Of a DNA stretch of 64,000 nucleotides, positions 34,453 to 43,237 are shown piece after piece. Source of the stretch: JAYEIA01 sp964472505 (GTDB taxonomy: Bacteria > Bacteroidota > Bacteroidia > Bacteroidales > JAADGE01); contig CAYYQW010000002.1 of assembly GCA_964472505.1 (NCBI GenBank), positions 62,001 through 126,000 of the forward strand, given 5' to 3'. Under the pieces are notes generated by a model. That model did no database searches. It was not told where the DNA came from and worked only from the letters and a program-made list of their open reading frames with translations. A program made the position numbers and the translations under genes. How positions within the stretch are numbered: position 1 is the stretch's first letter; the number at the start of each line of letters is the position of its first letter.

Positions 34453-35709
34453 ATGAGTTTTGCTAATTACTATTTCAATCGTTTTAATTCCGATAAACCG
34501 CTAATAAAAGAAAATCCACCCAAAGATTTAGCGCTTATTTGCGTAATTCCGGTATATAATGAAAGCGCTTTAAGCGGCACGCTGCAATCAATTATTGAAA
34601 CTAATCAGCCGAGACAATCGGCCGAAATTATTGCAGTAGTAAACCAAGCTGAAAATGCTCCCGAAACTGTAAGCCGACAAAACGAAGAAACTTACCGCGA
34701 AGCGCTTGAATATAAAGAAAAGTTCAACGGAAAACTGCAATTGCATGTTTTATTCTACAGAGATTTTCCAAAAAAACATGCCGGTGTGGGCTTGGCACGC
34801 AAAAAAGGCATGGATGAGGCTCTGCATCGCTTTAATGCTTTGAACAAGCCGGAAGGTATCATTTGCTGCACCGATGCCGACTGTACCCTTGAAAATAATT
34901 TCTTTAACGCTTTGGAAAGCCATTTTGCAAACCATCCAAATACGCAAGGTGTATCCGTGCATTTTGAGCACCGCCTGAATGATAAAGAGCTGAGTTCGGA
35001 AGATCGCAAACGCATCATCTCTTATGAGTTGCATCTGCGGTATTATAATCAGGCTTTACGCTATATCAAGTTCCCTTTTGCATTTCAGACCATCGGTTCA
35101 AGCTTTGCCGTTCGTGCCGAAAGCTATGCCCGACAAGGCGGAATGAATAAGAAAAAAGCCGGTGAAGACTTCTATTTTTTACAAAAAATTATAGAATCCG
35201 GCGGATTTTATGATTTAACAAATACCGGCGTGTATCCTTCGGCCAGAAGCAGCGACCGTGTTCCTTTCGGTACCGGAGCAGCCGTAAAAAAGATGCAGGA
35301 AGATAACAGTTGCGCTTACTCCACCTATGCTTTAGAATCGTTCTTTGAGATTCAAAAATTTTTAGACAGACGCCTTGAGCTTTATAAAGGAGAATTGATA
35401 ATCACAAATTTTGGAGAATGTACCGCTGCATTTTTGGAACAAGAAAAGTTCGCAAAAGATTTAGAACAAATTAAGCGAATAAGTAAAACACCTAAAATGT
35501 TTGAAAAGCACTTTTATTCGAAGTTCAATGCTTTTAAAATGGTAAAATATTTAAACTTTGCCCAAAGATATTTTTATCCGGCACAAAACACATACTCAGC
35601 CGCCCAAAGATTATTTGCGCACTTGCAACCCGATGAAGATATTAATACCGAAGAAAAATTATTAGCAGCTTACAGAAAGTATGCGAAAAACAACCCGCAA
35701 AAAAGATAA
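34453..35709 (+). CDS. Family 2 glycosyltransferase
   Basis: A 418-residue cytoplasmic glycosyltransferase with a GT-A fold. The N-terminal strand ICVIPVYNES and the metal-binding Asp-x-Asp in CTDADCTL (with the sugar-nucleotide binding HAGVGLARKKGMDEAL before it) are clear. The acceptor-side ED pair is in KKAGEDFYFLQKI, after IGSSFAVRAESYARQGGM. The C-terminal 130 residues are helical, without membrane segments. The donor sugar and product (a glycolipid, polysaccharide or glycoprotein) cannot be told. No other sugar genes are in the neighbourhood; the toxin-antitoxin pair follows after about 20-90 bases. Confidence 0.88.
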   Translation: MSFANYYFNRFNSDKPLIKENPPKDLALICVIPVYNESALSGTLQSIIETNQPRQSAEIIAVVNQAENAPETVSRQNEETYREALEYKEKFNGKLQLHVLFYRDFPKKHAGVGLARKKGMDEALHRFNALNKPEGIICCTDADCTLENNFFNALESHFANHPNTQGVSVHFEHRLNDKELSSEDRKRIISYELHLRYYNQALRYIKFPFAFQTIGSSFAVRAESYARQGGMNKKKAGEDFYFLQKIIESGGFYDLTNTGVYPSARSSDRVPFGTGAAVKKMQEDNSCAYSTYALESFFEIQKFLDRRLELYKGELIITNFGECTAAFLEQEKFAKDLEQIKRISKTPKMFEKHFYSKFNAFKMVKYLNFAQRYFYPAQNTYSAAQRLFAHLQPDEDINTEEKLLAAYRKYAKNNPQKR

Positions 35710-35726
35710 GATAAGAAAACAAATTA

Positions 35727-35760
35727 TTGGCAATTAATCATTATATTTGCCATAAATTTG
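35727..35760 (+). promoter_or_regulatory. Operator/promoter 1 of the AbiE-type pair
   Basis: TTG (35727-35729), 23 bases, TAAATTTG (35753-35760); the spacer holds the inverted repeat TGGCAA (35728-35733) / TTGCCA (35747-35752) with a 13-base centre. A TATATTTG box (35742-35749) overlaps the right arm. The same arrangement is repeated before the second gene, so a dimeric repressor, probably the antitoxin, may bind both. Confidence 0.65.
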
Positions 35761-35795
35761 ACACAAGCCCAAAAACAAACAAAATCAAAACTAAA

Positions 35796-36503
35796 TTGCA
35801 AATAGCAGATTTAAAAGAACATTTCAGAAATAAAAACTATTTTTATACATCTGATATTGTTGAATTTTACCGTAAATTAACACCCAATATTCCCAAAACA
35901 ACCGTTAATTGGCGAGTATATGAACTAATAAATAAAGGTGTTCTTGAGCGAATGGGACGCGGCAAATTCAAGTTTGGCGAAACCTTACTTTTTAAGCCTA
36001 AAAATACATCGAAAATTATAAAAGTTAATAATCTGATAAAAAAGCAACTTCCTTTTATAAATTATTGTATATGGACTTCAAATATTATCAATGAGTTTAG
36101 TTTGCATATAAACAAGATAAATTATACCATAATTGACACCGAAAGAGAGGCCTCTAAATCAGTATTATTTTTACTTAAAGATTATTACAAGCATGTTTTC
36201 TATAAAGCATCCAAAGAAATGTTTGTTGATTATTTCCCTGATTTAAAGAATATTATCATTATCCGGGATTTAGTTACAGAAGCGCCTGTTCAATCAGTCA
36301 ATAAGATACCGACTGTTACAATTGAAAAATTACTTGTTGATTTATATTGCGATAGTGAATTTGAATACCTTCAAGGGAATGAATTATCATATATTTATAA
36401 GAATGCCTTTGATAAATATACTGTTAATGAAAGCAAATTGTTAAGATATGCAAGCCGAAAAGGGAAAAAAGTCGAAATATTAAAATTTATAAACAATCAA
36501 TAA
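35796..36503 (+). CDS. AbiEi-like antitoxin/transcriptional regulator (DUF6577-like)
   Basis: The antitoxin half of a probable type IV toxin-antitoxin system. The frame opens with a TTG at 35727, but this lies inside the -33 element of the promoter, so I take the TTG at 35796 (Leu24 of the long form); 235 residues. The N-terminal part is a winged helix (LKEHFRNKNYFYTSDIVEFY, TTVNWRVYELINKGVLERMG, RGKFKFG), expected to bind the operators. The remainder resembles the AbiEi C-terminal domain that silences the toxin. Its stop is one base before operator 2, which serves the nucleotidyltransferase. Both genes are visibly richer in A/T than the flanking genes, a sign of transfer. Confidence 0.75.
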   Translation: MQIADLKEHFRNKNYFYTSDIVEFYRKLTPNIPKTTVNWRVYELINKGVLERMGRGKFKFGETLLFKPKNTSKIIKVNNLIKKQLPFINYCIWTSNIINEFSLHINKINYTIIDTEREASKSVLFLLKDYYKHVFYKASKEMFVDYFPDLKNIIIIRDLVTEAPVQSVNKIPTVTIEKLLVDLYCDSEFEYLQGNELSYIYKNAFDKYTVNESKLLRYASRKGKKVEILKFINNQ

Positions 36504-36504
36504 T

Positions 36505-36538
36505 TTGGCAATACATAAATATAGTTGCCGTAAATTTG
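36505..36538 (+). promoter_or_regulatory. Operator/promoter 2 of the AbiE-type pair
   Basis: TTG (36505-36507), 23 bases, TAAATTTG (36531-36538), with GGCAA (36507-36511) / TTGCC (36525-36529) around a 13-base centre: the same spacing and outer sequence as the copy at 35727-35760. Transcription from it would begin within a few bases of the ATG at 36544, so the toxin message could be leaderless. Confidence 0.6.
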
Positions 36539-36543
36539 TTTTT

Positions 36544-37611
36544 ATGATTTCTGAAAAATGTTTAACAATAGAATGGATTGAGAATATAACTAAAAGGCAT
36601 AAAGTTAGAGATAAAATATTAGTCGAAAAAGTAATACGTGCATTGTTTCTTCTTGAAGGACTTGCAGAAGAAGAACTTGATTTCGTTTTTAAAGGCGGAA
36701 CAGCATTAATGCTTTTGACAGGCAGCACAAAACGATTATCAATAGATATTGATATTATTATCCAAAGAAACACCGAATTAAATAATATTCTGTCCAATAT
36801 TGTATCGCAGAAATACTTTACGGGATTTAAAATACAAAACAGAAAAATAAGCTCGAATATACAAAAATCACATTTTAAGCTGTATTACAAGCCTGTATTT
36901 AGGACAAATAAAACAGAAGAATTTATTTTATTAGATGTTTTATTTGAAAAGTCTCAATATTTGAATACAACCACAATTCCTGTTCACTCATTATTTGTGA
37001 AACAACTTGATGAGCCGGTATATGCAAAAGTCCCTGATTTTAACAATATTTTGGGTGATAAACTCACAGCATTTGCACCGGAAACAACTGGAATTCCTTA
37101 TGAAAAGAACGGTAAAGTTATGGGAAAAGAAATTATAAAGCAACTGTATGATATAGGAACAATATTCAAACTAATAGATAATTTGTCCGCTGTAAAACAG
37201 ACCTTTATCAAATTTGCTTTAACAGAGTTAAAATACAGAAACATTGAAAATGATGTTAGTACGGTTTTAACGGATATTTATGAAACATCATTAAGCATAG
37301 CAACAAAAGGAAAAGCGGGGAAAGCAAGATTTGATATTTTAAAAACAGGCTTAAGGCAGATTACAGCATTTATATTTTCTGAAAATTACCATATCGAAAA
37401 AGCAATTATTGACGCTTCAAAAGCCGCATATCTGTCAAAGCTTATTCAATTAGACAGCAATAAATTTATAAGGTTTGAAAACCCGATGCAAATAACAGAT
37501 TGGATAATTGAGCAACCATTTTACACAAAATTAAACAAACTTAAAAAAACGAATCCTGAAGCTTTCTTTTATTGGTATAAGATATATGAATTAGAAACAA
37601 TTAACGGATAA
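36544..37611 (+). CDS. AbiEii/AbiGii-family nucleotidyltransferase toxin
   Basis: A 355-residue nucleotidyltransferase of the type IV toxin family (related to AbiEii of abortive phage infection and to MenA-type tRNA nucleotidyltransferases). The ATG at 36544 is used; an in-frame TTG at 36505 is part of the operator. Conserved motifs are FKGGTALMLLTGSTKRLSID with the catalytic IDIDIII aspartates, a GDKLTAFAPETTGIPYEK segment, and KQLYDIGTIF downstream. All catalytic positions look intact. Together with the preceding gene it forms a bicistronic module in which the second gene has its own operator. TraB/GumN follows after 7 bases, probably only by insertion. Confidence 0.85.
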   Translation: MISEKCLTIEWIENITKRHKVRDKILVEKVIRALFLLEGLAEEELDFVFKGGTALMLLTGSTKRLSIDIDIIIQRNTELNNILSNIVSQKYFTGFKIQNRKISSNIQKSHFKLYYKPVFRTNKTEEFILLDVLFEKSQYLNTTTIPVHSLFVKQLDEPVYAKVPDFNNILGDKLTAFAPETTGIPYEKNGKVMGKEIIKQLYDIGTIFKLIDNLSAVKQTFIKFALTELKYRNIENDVSTVLTDIYETSLSIATKGKAGKARFDILKTGLRQITAFIFSENYHIEKAIIDASKAAYLSKLIQLDSNKFIRFENPMQITDWIIEQPFYTKLNKLKKTNPEAFFYWYKIYELETING

Positions 37612-37618
37612 AATAATC

Positions 37619-38506
37619 ATGAAATACACAAAAATAGCTATCGTTCAACTATTAATCATTCTGCTTTTGTCATTTACTGCAGAAGCTCAAAACAATCCGG
37701 CCGACAGCAGCCGCAATGCTTTACTTTGGAAAATAGAAAGGCCGGACATGCCCGCTCCCTCCTACCTTTTCGGCACGGTGCATCTGATACCGGAAGCTGA
37801 CTTCTTCTTTACCGACTCTATGGAAGCAGCATTTGATAAATCAAAACAGTTAATACTTGAAATTGACATAAATATTCCCATATTTAAGCAGCTGATGCTG
37901 GCAAAAGACATCTATCTGCCCAACAGGCAAAGGCTGGAAGATTATATGACCAAAGAAGCTTACCGGCAATATCGGTCCGACTTGCTTGATTCGCTGCAAA
38001 TAAGTGAAACAACCGTAAACATGACGGCACGAATTAAACCCATTTTCGCATCGGGTTTAATTTTGAACGAGTTGTTGAAAAATCCGATTCAATACGAAAA
38101 GTTTTTAAATGATCGCGCATCCGAAAAGAAGTTTGCAGTTAAAGGCCTTGAAACCATTGATTATCAGATGGAAGTTGTAAACAGTATTTCCATAGAAGAA
38201 CAAATACAAATGTTGGCAGAAGGCGGCAATGCAGCCGGCATGAAACGCGATTACGATATTTTAATACAAACCTACAAAGCGCAGGACATAGAAGCTTTAG
38301 CTAAACTCATTGAAAGTGAAGAGTTCTCAGCTGATGCACAGCAACAACTCTTGAGCAACAGAAATAATAATTGGATACCAATTATAGAAAAAGAAGTTCT
38401 CAAAATGCCGTCTTTCATTGCCGTAGGCGCCGGACACTTGGCCGGAAATACCGGCATTATTGAACTTTTAACAAAGAAAGGTTTTACATTAACTCCCATA
38501 AAATAA
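37619..38506 (+). CDS. TraB/GumN family protein
   Basis: A 295-residue exported protein: signal peptide (cleaved at AEAQ), then the TraB/GumN pattern ALLWKIERPDMPAPSYLFGT, LFGTVHL with the conserved His, KGLETIDYQMEVVNSIS, and the C-terminal FIAVGAGHLAGNTGIIELL. This fold is shared with Tiki metalloproteases and some haem/EreA-like proteins: two GX(2)H motifs (GTVH, GAGH) and the intervening GLET glutamate could bind a metal. Activity in bacteria is largely undefined. The gene is followed after 12 bases by a DUF5916 outer-membrane protein, so the two are likely one transcript. Confidence 0.9.
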   Translation: MKYTKIAIVQLLIILLLSFTAEAQNNPADSSRNALLWKIERPDMPAPSYLFGTVHLIPEADFFFTDSMEAAFDKSKQLILEIDINIPIFKQLMLAKDIYLPNRQRLEDYMTKEAYRQYRSDLLDSLQISETTVNMTARIKPIFASGLILNELLKNPIQYEKFLNDRASEKKFAVKGLETIDYQMEVVNSISIEEQIQMLAEGGNAAGMKRDYDILIQTYKAQDIEALAKLIESEEFSADAQQQLLSNRNNNWIPIIEKEVLKMPSFIAVGAGHLAGNTGIIELLTKKGFTLTPIK

Positions 38507-38518
38507 CATCACAGCAAC

Positions 38519-40939
38519 ATGCACATAAACAGAATATCTCTTTTTTGTTTCATACTCTTTTTTTTCGGAATATCCGGAGCTTATGCCCAAAAGAAAAGTC
38601 TTAGAGCAGAAAAGACAAAAACCGGAACCATTCGTATTGACGGGATACCGGATGAAGAAATTTGGCTTAAAGCCGAAACGGCCGGCGACTTTACGGAATG
38701 GGATCCCTCACCCGGGCAAAAACCGGAAGACAAAACTATTGCCAAAATTGCCTACGACGAAAGAGCCATTTATCTGTTGGGTATAATGTACACAAGTGAA
38801 CACAGCAAGCTGTCAACCGAACTAACCGAGCGCGATGACGCCGGCACCACCGATAATTTTGGCCTGGTTTTCGACCCTTTCGGAGATGATAATTTGAGCT
38901 ACTGCTTTGGAATTACGGCTGCCGGCGTACAATTCGATTTTAAACTCCGGGAAAACGGTGATGATTTCAGTTGGAATGCCGTATGGAAAAGCAAAGTAAA
39001 CATAACCGACAGCGCTTGGATTGCAGAAATTGAAATTCCCTATTCCGCCCTTCGTTTTCCGAAAGATGCTTTAAGTAAACGAAAAATAAATATTATACGA
39101 TTCTTTAGCCAAGGCAGAAGACAAGTGAGTTGGCAACCCGTGAACCCTACGCAAAACAACTTTAACCTGAGCAACGGCTATCTTGAAAATTTTGAAATTC
39201 AAGATGCGCCCATCCGTTTATCGCTTTCGCCTTATGTCTCGGCTTATGCCGAAAAACAAGCCGGGCTTCAAAACAGCAGCTATTACCTGAAAGGCGGCGC
39301 CGATTTAAAATACGGCATCAATGAAAGTTTTACTTTAGATATGATGCTCATACCGGATTTCGGGCAAGTGCGTTCCGATGACCAAAGCTTAAATTTATCG
39401 CCTTATGAAATATACTACAGCGAGAAACGCTCGTTTTTCTTGGAAGGAACGGAGCTTTTTGATAAAGCCGGAATTTTTTATTCCGGAAGAATAGGCGGAA
39501 CTCCGAGAAACTATTATTTAGCTCATGAAGAAACCGAAAATAATGAAATTATAACCAATAACCCTTCTGACGTGCAGCTTTTAAACGCCACCAAACTCTC
39601 CGGAAAAACAAGAACAGGAACATCGGTAGGTCTTCTCAATGCGCTTAGCCTGAAATCGCAAGCCCTTATAGAAGATACCATTACAAATAATGAGCGCAGA
39701 TTGACTACCCAAAATTTTACCAATTATAATGTAACAGCAGTTCAGCAAAACTTAAAAAATAATTCATACATAAGCCTTATTAATACCAATATGCTTATTC
39801 CGAATTCTGATTTTTCGGCCAATGTAAGCGGAGCAGATTTTAAGCTTGCCGAAAAAACTAAAACATACGCTCTTTTCGGAAACGCAGCATACAGCCGAAA
39901 TAAATATTCAAGCGACTCCATAAACGACGGATATTTTTACGAACTCAGCTTCAGAAAAATAAAAGGAAACTTCAAATTTGAAGCTCAAAGAGAGCTCAAG
40001 AATGATAGCTATAACCCAAATTATATGGGCTATCTGCAGAGAAATAACATTATTGAAAACGAAGGAAGCCTTAGCTATACCTTTTACAATCCTACGGAAA
40101 AATGGCTAAGAATAAACGCCTCTGTATTTTTGGGGCACGAAGTAAATTATTTGCCGAAGCATCTGCAGTCGCTATATACCGGCTTTAATATTTACACACT
40201 TACGCATCAGCACCTGAGTATATGGCTCAGAGGTGCTATGGAGCTGACAGACTCATACAGTTTTGATGAAACGCGGACAAGCGATAAATACTTACGCAGA
40301 AAACCGGCACGCAATATATCAGCCGGGTTTTCTACCAACTATTCCAAAGCTTTTGCTTTTGATATCAACACCGGTTTTTGGTACAATTCCGACGGGAAGC
40401 AAAACGGTTATCATATACAAGCCTCACCGCGTTTTAAACCTACGGATTATTTGATGATTGTAGCAAGAAGCAATTTTAACTCCGGTAAGAGCTACGGTTA
40501 TGTTTACACCGATGTGTCGAATATAGTTTTCGGTATGCGCTTGCGCGATGATATTCAAAATACTTTAGACACTAAACTGATTTTCAATAATAAATCCTCC
40601 TTAAGCTTGAGGCTCAGCCATATACGCTCAACCGTAGAATATGACGGTGCTTTCACATTGGATAATGAAGGTTTTATGCAAGCTGCTGAATATGAATTAG
40701 GCCCCATAGAATACAACATGCTGAATGCTTATCTGATATATCAGTTGGAATTTGCACCCGGCAGCTTTTTGTCCTTAGCTTGGCAAAACAATATCATAGC
40801 TTCCAAAGCAGCTATCTATGACAGTTATTTCAACGCATTATCCGAGAACTTCAGAAACAACCCGAACAACAGCATATCATTAAAAGTATTGTTTTATATT
40901 GATTATTTTACTACAAAAAATAAACTGCGAAAGTTATAA
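38519..40939 (+). CDS. DUF5916 outer-membrane protein with N-terminal CBM9-like domain
   Basis: An 806-residue protein: signal peptide (cleaved at AYAQ), then a family-9 carbohydrate-binding-like domain (about 30-215; RIDGIPDEEIWLKAE, DNFGLVFDPFGD, WIAEIEIPYSALRF). The DUF5916 part (about 220-806) has alternating strands typical of an outer-membrane barrel and ends on a short aromatic/charged strand (ISLKVLFYIDYF). The YSEKRSFFLEGTELFDKAGI stretch is a family hallmark. Function is unknown; binding or uptake at the outer membrane is plausible. It follows the TraB/GumN gene by 12 bases and is succeeded by a hairpin. Confidence 0.88.
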   Translation: MHINRISLFCFILFFFGISGAYAQKKSLRAEKTKTGTIRIDGIPDEEIWLKAETAGDFTEWDPSPGQKPEDKTIAKIAYDERAIYLLGIMYTSEHSKLSTELTERDDAGTTDNFGLVFDPFGDDNLSYCFGITAAGVQFDFKLRENGDDFSWNAVWKSKVNITDSAWIAEIEIPYSALRFPKDALSKRKINIIRFFSQGRRQVSWQPVNPTQNNFNLSNGYLENFEIQDAPIRLSLSPYVSAYAEKQAGLQNSSYYLKGGADLKYGINESFTLDMMLIPDFGQVRSDDQSLNLSPYEIYYSEKRSFFLEGTELFDKAGIFYSGRIGGTPRNYYLAHEETENNEIITNNPSDVQLLNATKLSGKTRTGTSVGLLNALSLKSQALIEDTITNNERRLTTQNFTNYNVTAVQQNLKNNSYISLINTNMLIPNSDFSANVSGADFKLAEKTKTYALFGNAAYSRNKYSSDSINDGYFYELSFRKIKGNFKFEAQRELKNDSYNPNYMGYLQRNNIIENEGSLSYTFYNPTEKWLRINASVFLGHEVNYLPKHLQSLYTGFNIYTLTHQHLSIWLRGAMELTDSYSFDETRTSDKYLRRKPARNISAGFSTNYSKAFAFDINTGFWYNSDGKQNGYHIQASPRFKPTDYLMIVARSNFNSGKSYGYVYTDVSNIVFGMRLRDDIQNTLDTKLIFNNKSSLSLRLSHIRSTVEYDGAFTLDNEGFMQAAEYELGPIEYNMLNAYLIYQLEFAPGSFLSLAWQNNIIASKAAIYDSYFNALSENFRNNPNNSISLKVLFYIDYFTTKNKLRKL

Positions 40940-40947
40940 ATAGAAAC

Positions 40948-40980
40948 CGGGTGCATAAAGTTCCAAAACTTCCGCACCCG
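40948..40980. terminator. Hairpin after the DUF5916 gene
   Basis: CGGGTGC (40948-40954) pairs with GCACCCG (40974-40980), with an inner AAGTT/AACTT extension. There is no strong T-tract, but its place between convergent genes suggests termination. Confidence 0.55.
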
Positions 40981-41008
40981 ATTATAATTTTCGTATCAAA
41001 AAATCACT

Positions 41009-41425
41009 CTATCCTTTTACCACACCTTTGATATAAAGCGTCTGACGACTTTCCTGAATATTCATGGTAAGTGTAACGGTCTTATTAAAGACACCGACAT
41101 CATCAGCTTCAAAGACCACCGACACTTTGATGGTTTCTTTCGGAGCTATCGGTCGTCGCGGATACTCAATATTTGTGCACCCGCATGAGGCTTGTGCATT
41201 GGTAATCAATATGGGTTTGCCGGATACATTCGTAAGTTCATACTCTACGGTAGTAGCCGAACCAAATTCTACTTCACCGAGGTCAACGGTAGTTTTATTC
41301 CAATTGATTTCTTTATCCGAATCCTGACTTAAAGTCCCGTTTCCGCCGCTCCATGTCTGAGCTGATAAAGGAAAGGCTCCTATGGCAAGAACTAAAAGAA
41401 AAAGAACTGTTGTATTGATTTTCAT
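41009..41425 (-). CDS. DUF1573 (ASH-like) exported protein
   Basis: A 138-residue secreted protein. The ATG at 41425 gives a proper signal peptide (MKINTTVLFLLVLAIGAFPL, then SAQ); the longer frame from 41476 is rejected. The mature part is one Ig-like DUF1573 domain: VDLGEVEFGSATTVEYELTN, the hallmark ASCGCTNIEYPRRPIAP with two close cysteines, and TLTMNIQES. Domains of this sort are common in periplasmic and surface proteins of the phylum, often several in tandem; here there is only one. The function is not known. Confidence 0.9.
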   Translation of the reverse strand: MKINTTVLFLLVLAIGAFPLSAQTWSGGNGTLSQDSDKEINWNKTTVDLGEVEFGSATTVEYELTNVSGKPILITNAQASCGCTNIEYPRRPIAPKETIKVSVVFEADDVGVFNKTVTLTMNIQESRQTLYIKGVVKG

Positions 41426-41756
41426 TGTTATAATATTTATTATTAAAAAATGGGATAATTCGAAAGTATATTTCACTTTGTATGCTCCAAATCAGAAACG
41501 CAATTTAAGAAAATTTATTATTTATTTCAAGGCTTATTAAACATACGCTTCATACCCATACAAAAGCTTTCTTTATAACTTTTTTAGCAACTGAAAAATT
41601 AGGAATTCATTTTTTTATATGTTTTTGCATGCTTTTTGTGTGGTGATAAATTAAAAAAGACTTTACATTTTTTCAAATTAGAAAAAGATTCTTAATTTTG
41701 TTAAAATTCAAGTTGCAGCGAAGCAGACTTGATCAGTTGATATAAATTCTCTTTTT
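41426..41756. other. Divergent intergenic region before the Sia-type operon
   Basis: A 331-base AT-rich gap. The only element supported is a -7-like box TAATTTTG at 41693-41700 facing the operon, with a weak TTTC 18 bases upstream; the leader would be about 50 bases. No RNA gene or riboswitch was recognised. Confidence 0.4.
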
Positions 41757-42284
41757 ATGAACAGTAAAAAAGAAATGCTCAGTCAAATGGAAACGGATAA
41801 TATTCGTATTTCTTATACCGGTCCGTTTGATGCTCAGGTACTTTCGGTGATGGCAAAGAATATTGAATTCTCATTGTCAAATAATCCCTCGGTAAATAAA
41901 AAAATGTTCAAGATATTTTTAGAATTGGCGCAAAACATTTCTTTTTATTCTATAGAGAAAGATCAATCGGATAAACAGGGAATCGGCACCTTAACCATTA
42001 AAGAATATGAAGAGTACTTTCTGTTTGCTACCGGTAATATTATAAATCATAAAGATGCCGAAATTGTAATTGAACGATGCGAAAAAATTAACTCATTGGA
42101 CAGAAACAGCCTGAGAGAATTTAAGCGAAAAGCCAGAAACCGTGCACACAGTGCAACCGGCGGAGGAAACATCGGGCTGATACAAGTGGCACTTACCTCC
42201 CGAAACAAATTACAATATAAAACCATACCGCTCGAAAAAGGAGAATCCTATTATATAGTAGCCGCAAAAATTGATAAAAATTAG
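41757..42284 (+). CDS. SiaB-family protein kinase, first copy
   Basis: A 175-residue protein of the SiaB (DUF6272) family, a GHKL-fold serine/threonine kinase that phosphorylates the SiaC switch protein. The N-box-like helix is FKIFLELAQNISFYS (Glu and Asn for Mg-ATP) and the glycine-rich lid is GGGNIGLIQVALTS. The stretch EKINSLDRNSLREFKRKARN is nearly repeated in the next gene. It leads a five-gene operon with gaps of 3, 6, 8 and 55 bases. The two SiaB copies differ mainly in the N terminus and middle, so they may form a heterodimer or serve different targets. Confidence 0.85.
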   Translation: MNSKKEMLSQMETDNIRISYTGPFDAQVLSVMAKNIEFSLSNNPSVNKKMFKIFLELAQNISFYSIEKDQSDKQGIGTLTIKEYEEYFLFATGNIINHKDAEIVIERCEKINSLDRNSLREFKRKARNRAHSATGGGNIGLIQVALTSRNKLQYKTIPLEKGESYYIVAAKIDKN

Positions 42285-42287
42285 ACA

Positions 42288-42836
42288 ATGATAATAAACG
42301 ATAAGTACAAATTAACTGAAAATCCGCACGACAATGCGGTTCGATTCTTTTTTAAAGGACCGGTTGATCAGCGTATTTTATCGCTTACCGGTGATTATAT
42401 AAACACCATAGAAGAAATAGAACGAAACGCCGGCAGAAAATTGTTTAAAACATTTCTGGAATTGGCTCAAAATATCTCTTATTACTCGGATGAGACCGTT
42501 CAAATTAATGATAAAACAACCGGCGGAGGCACAATCATCATCAAAGAATCTGATACCCATTTTTATTTGCTTACGGGGAATACCGTTAAAAACCAAAACA
42601 TCATACCAATTATTGAAAAATGCGAATACATAAACAGCTTAGACAGAGACAGCCTGCGCGAATACAAACGCAAAGAACGCAACCGGCAACCGGGCGTTAA
42701 AGGCAATGCCAATATCGGACTCATTCAAGTGGCTCTTACTTCGGCAAATGCTCTGGATGTAGAAGTAAATCCCATTGATGAAAATAAAGTCTATTTCTCA
42801 ATAGTAGTTACCATTGACAAACAAAAAAACAAATAA
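42288..42836 (+). CDS. SiaB-family protein kinase, second copy
   Basis: A 182-residue paralogue of the preceding protein, starting 3 bases after its stop. It keeps the ATP-site helix (FKTFLELAQNISYYS) and the glycine lid (NANIGLIQVALTS), but the GGG run before it is replaced by VKGNA. It shares the INSLDRDSLREYKRKERN segment. By eye it is roughly 40 percent identical to copy one, so the duplication is old. It is translationally coupled and probably phosphorylates SiaC, alone or as a heterodimer with copy one. Confidence 0.85.
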   Translation: MIINDKYKLTENPHDNAVRFFFKGPVDQRILSLTGDYINTIEEIERNAGRKLFKTFLELAQNISYYSDETVQINDKTTGGGTIIIKESDTHFYLLTGNTVKNQNIIPIIEKCEYINSLDRDSLREYKRKERNRQPGVKGNANIGLIQVALTSANALDVEVNPIDENKVYFSIVVTIDKQKNK

Positions 42837-42842
42837 ATCACA

Positions 42843-43229
42843 ATGAAAAATCTCGAAATACAAGGTTCACACAAAGATTTTTTTATACCAACCGTAAAAT
42901 TCAACGCAGATACCGGTATTTGTGAAATAGCCGGAGAATCATTTCTTGAGGACACCGTAGAATTTTACAAACCCATTATTGCTTGGTTGGAAGAATTTAC
43001 CGAAACCGAAAAAAAGCCCATCGCTTTAGTTATCAAACTGACTTATTTTAATACCAGTACTTCCAGAAGTTTACTGGACATTCTCAACGTATTGAAAAAT
43101 TATGAAGACAATGGAGGCGAGGTAGTAATTAATTGGCATTATGACCCTTCCGATGTTGATATGGAAGAAGATATTGAAGACTATATGATTGATACCGGAC
43201 TGGAAATCAATTTAATACCCACAGAATAA
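42843..43229 (+). CDS. SiaC-family regulatory phosphoprotein (DUF1987)
   Basis: A 128-residue switch protein of the SiaC family. In Pseudomonas, SiaC is phosphorylated by SiaB, dephosphorylated by SiaA, and when unphosphorylated activates a diguanylate cyclase. Here the family pattern is clear: FFIPTVKFNADTGICEIAGE, FYKPIIAWLEEF, and a LTYFNTSTSRSLLDIL segment whose Thr/Ser run (71-74) corresponds to the phosphorylation site. The acidic C terminus (DPSDVDMEEDIEDY) is also typical. No SiaD-type diguanylate cyclase is in the window, so the output is unknown. Confidence 0.88.
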   Translation: MKNLEIQGSHKDFFIPTVKFNADTGICEIAGESFLEDTVEFYKPIIAWLEEFTETEKKPIALVIKLTYFNTSTSRSLLDILNVLKNYEDNGGEVVINWHYDPSDVDMEEDIEDYMIDTGLEINLIPTE

Positions 43230-43237
43230 ACTTCGAC

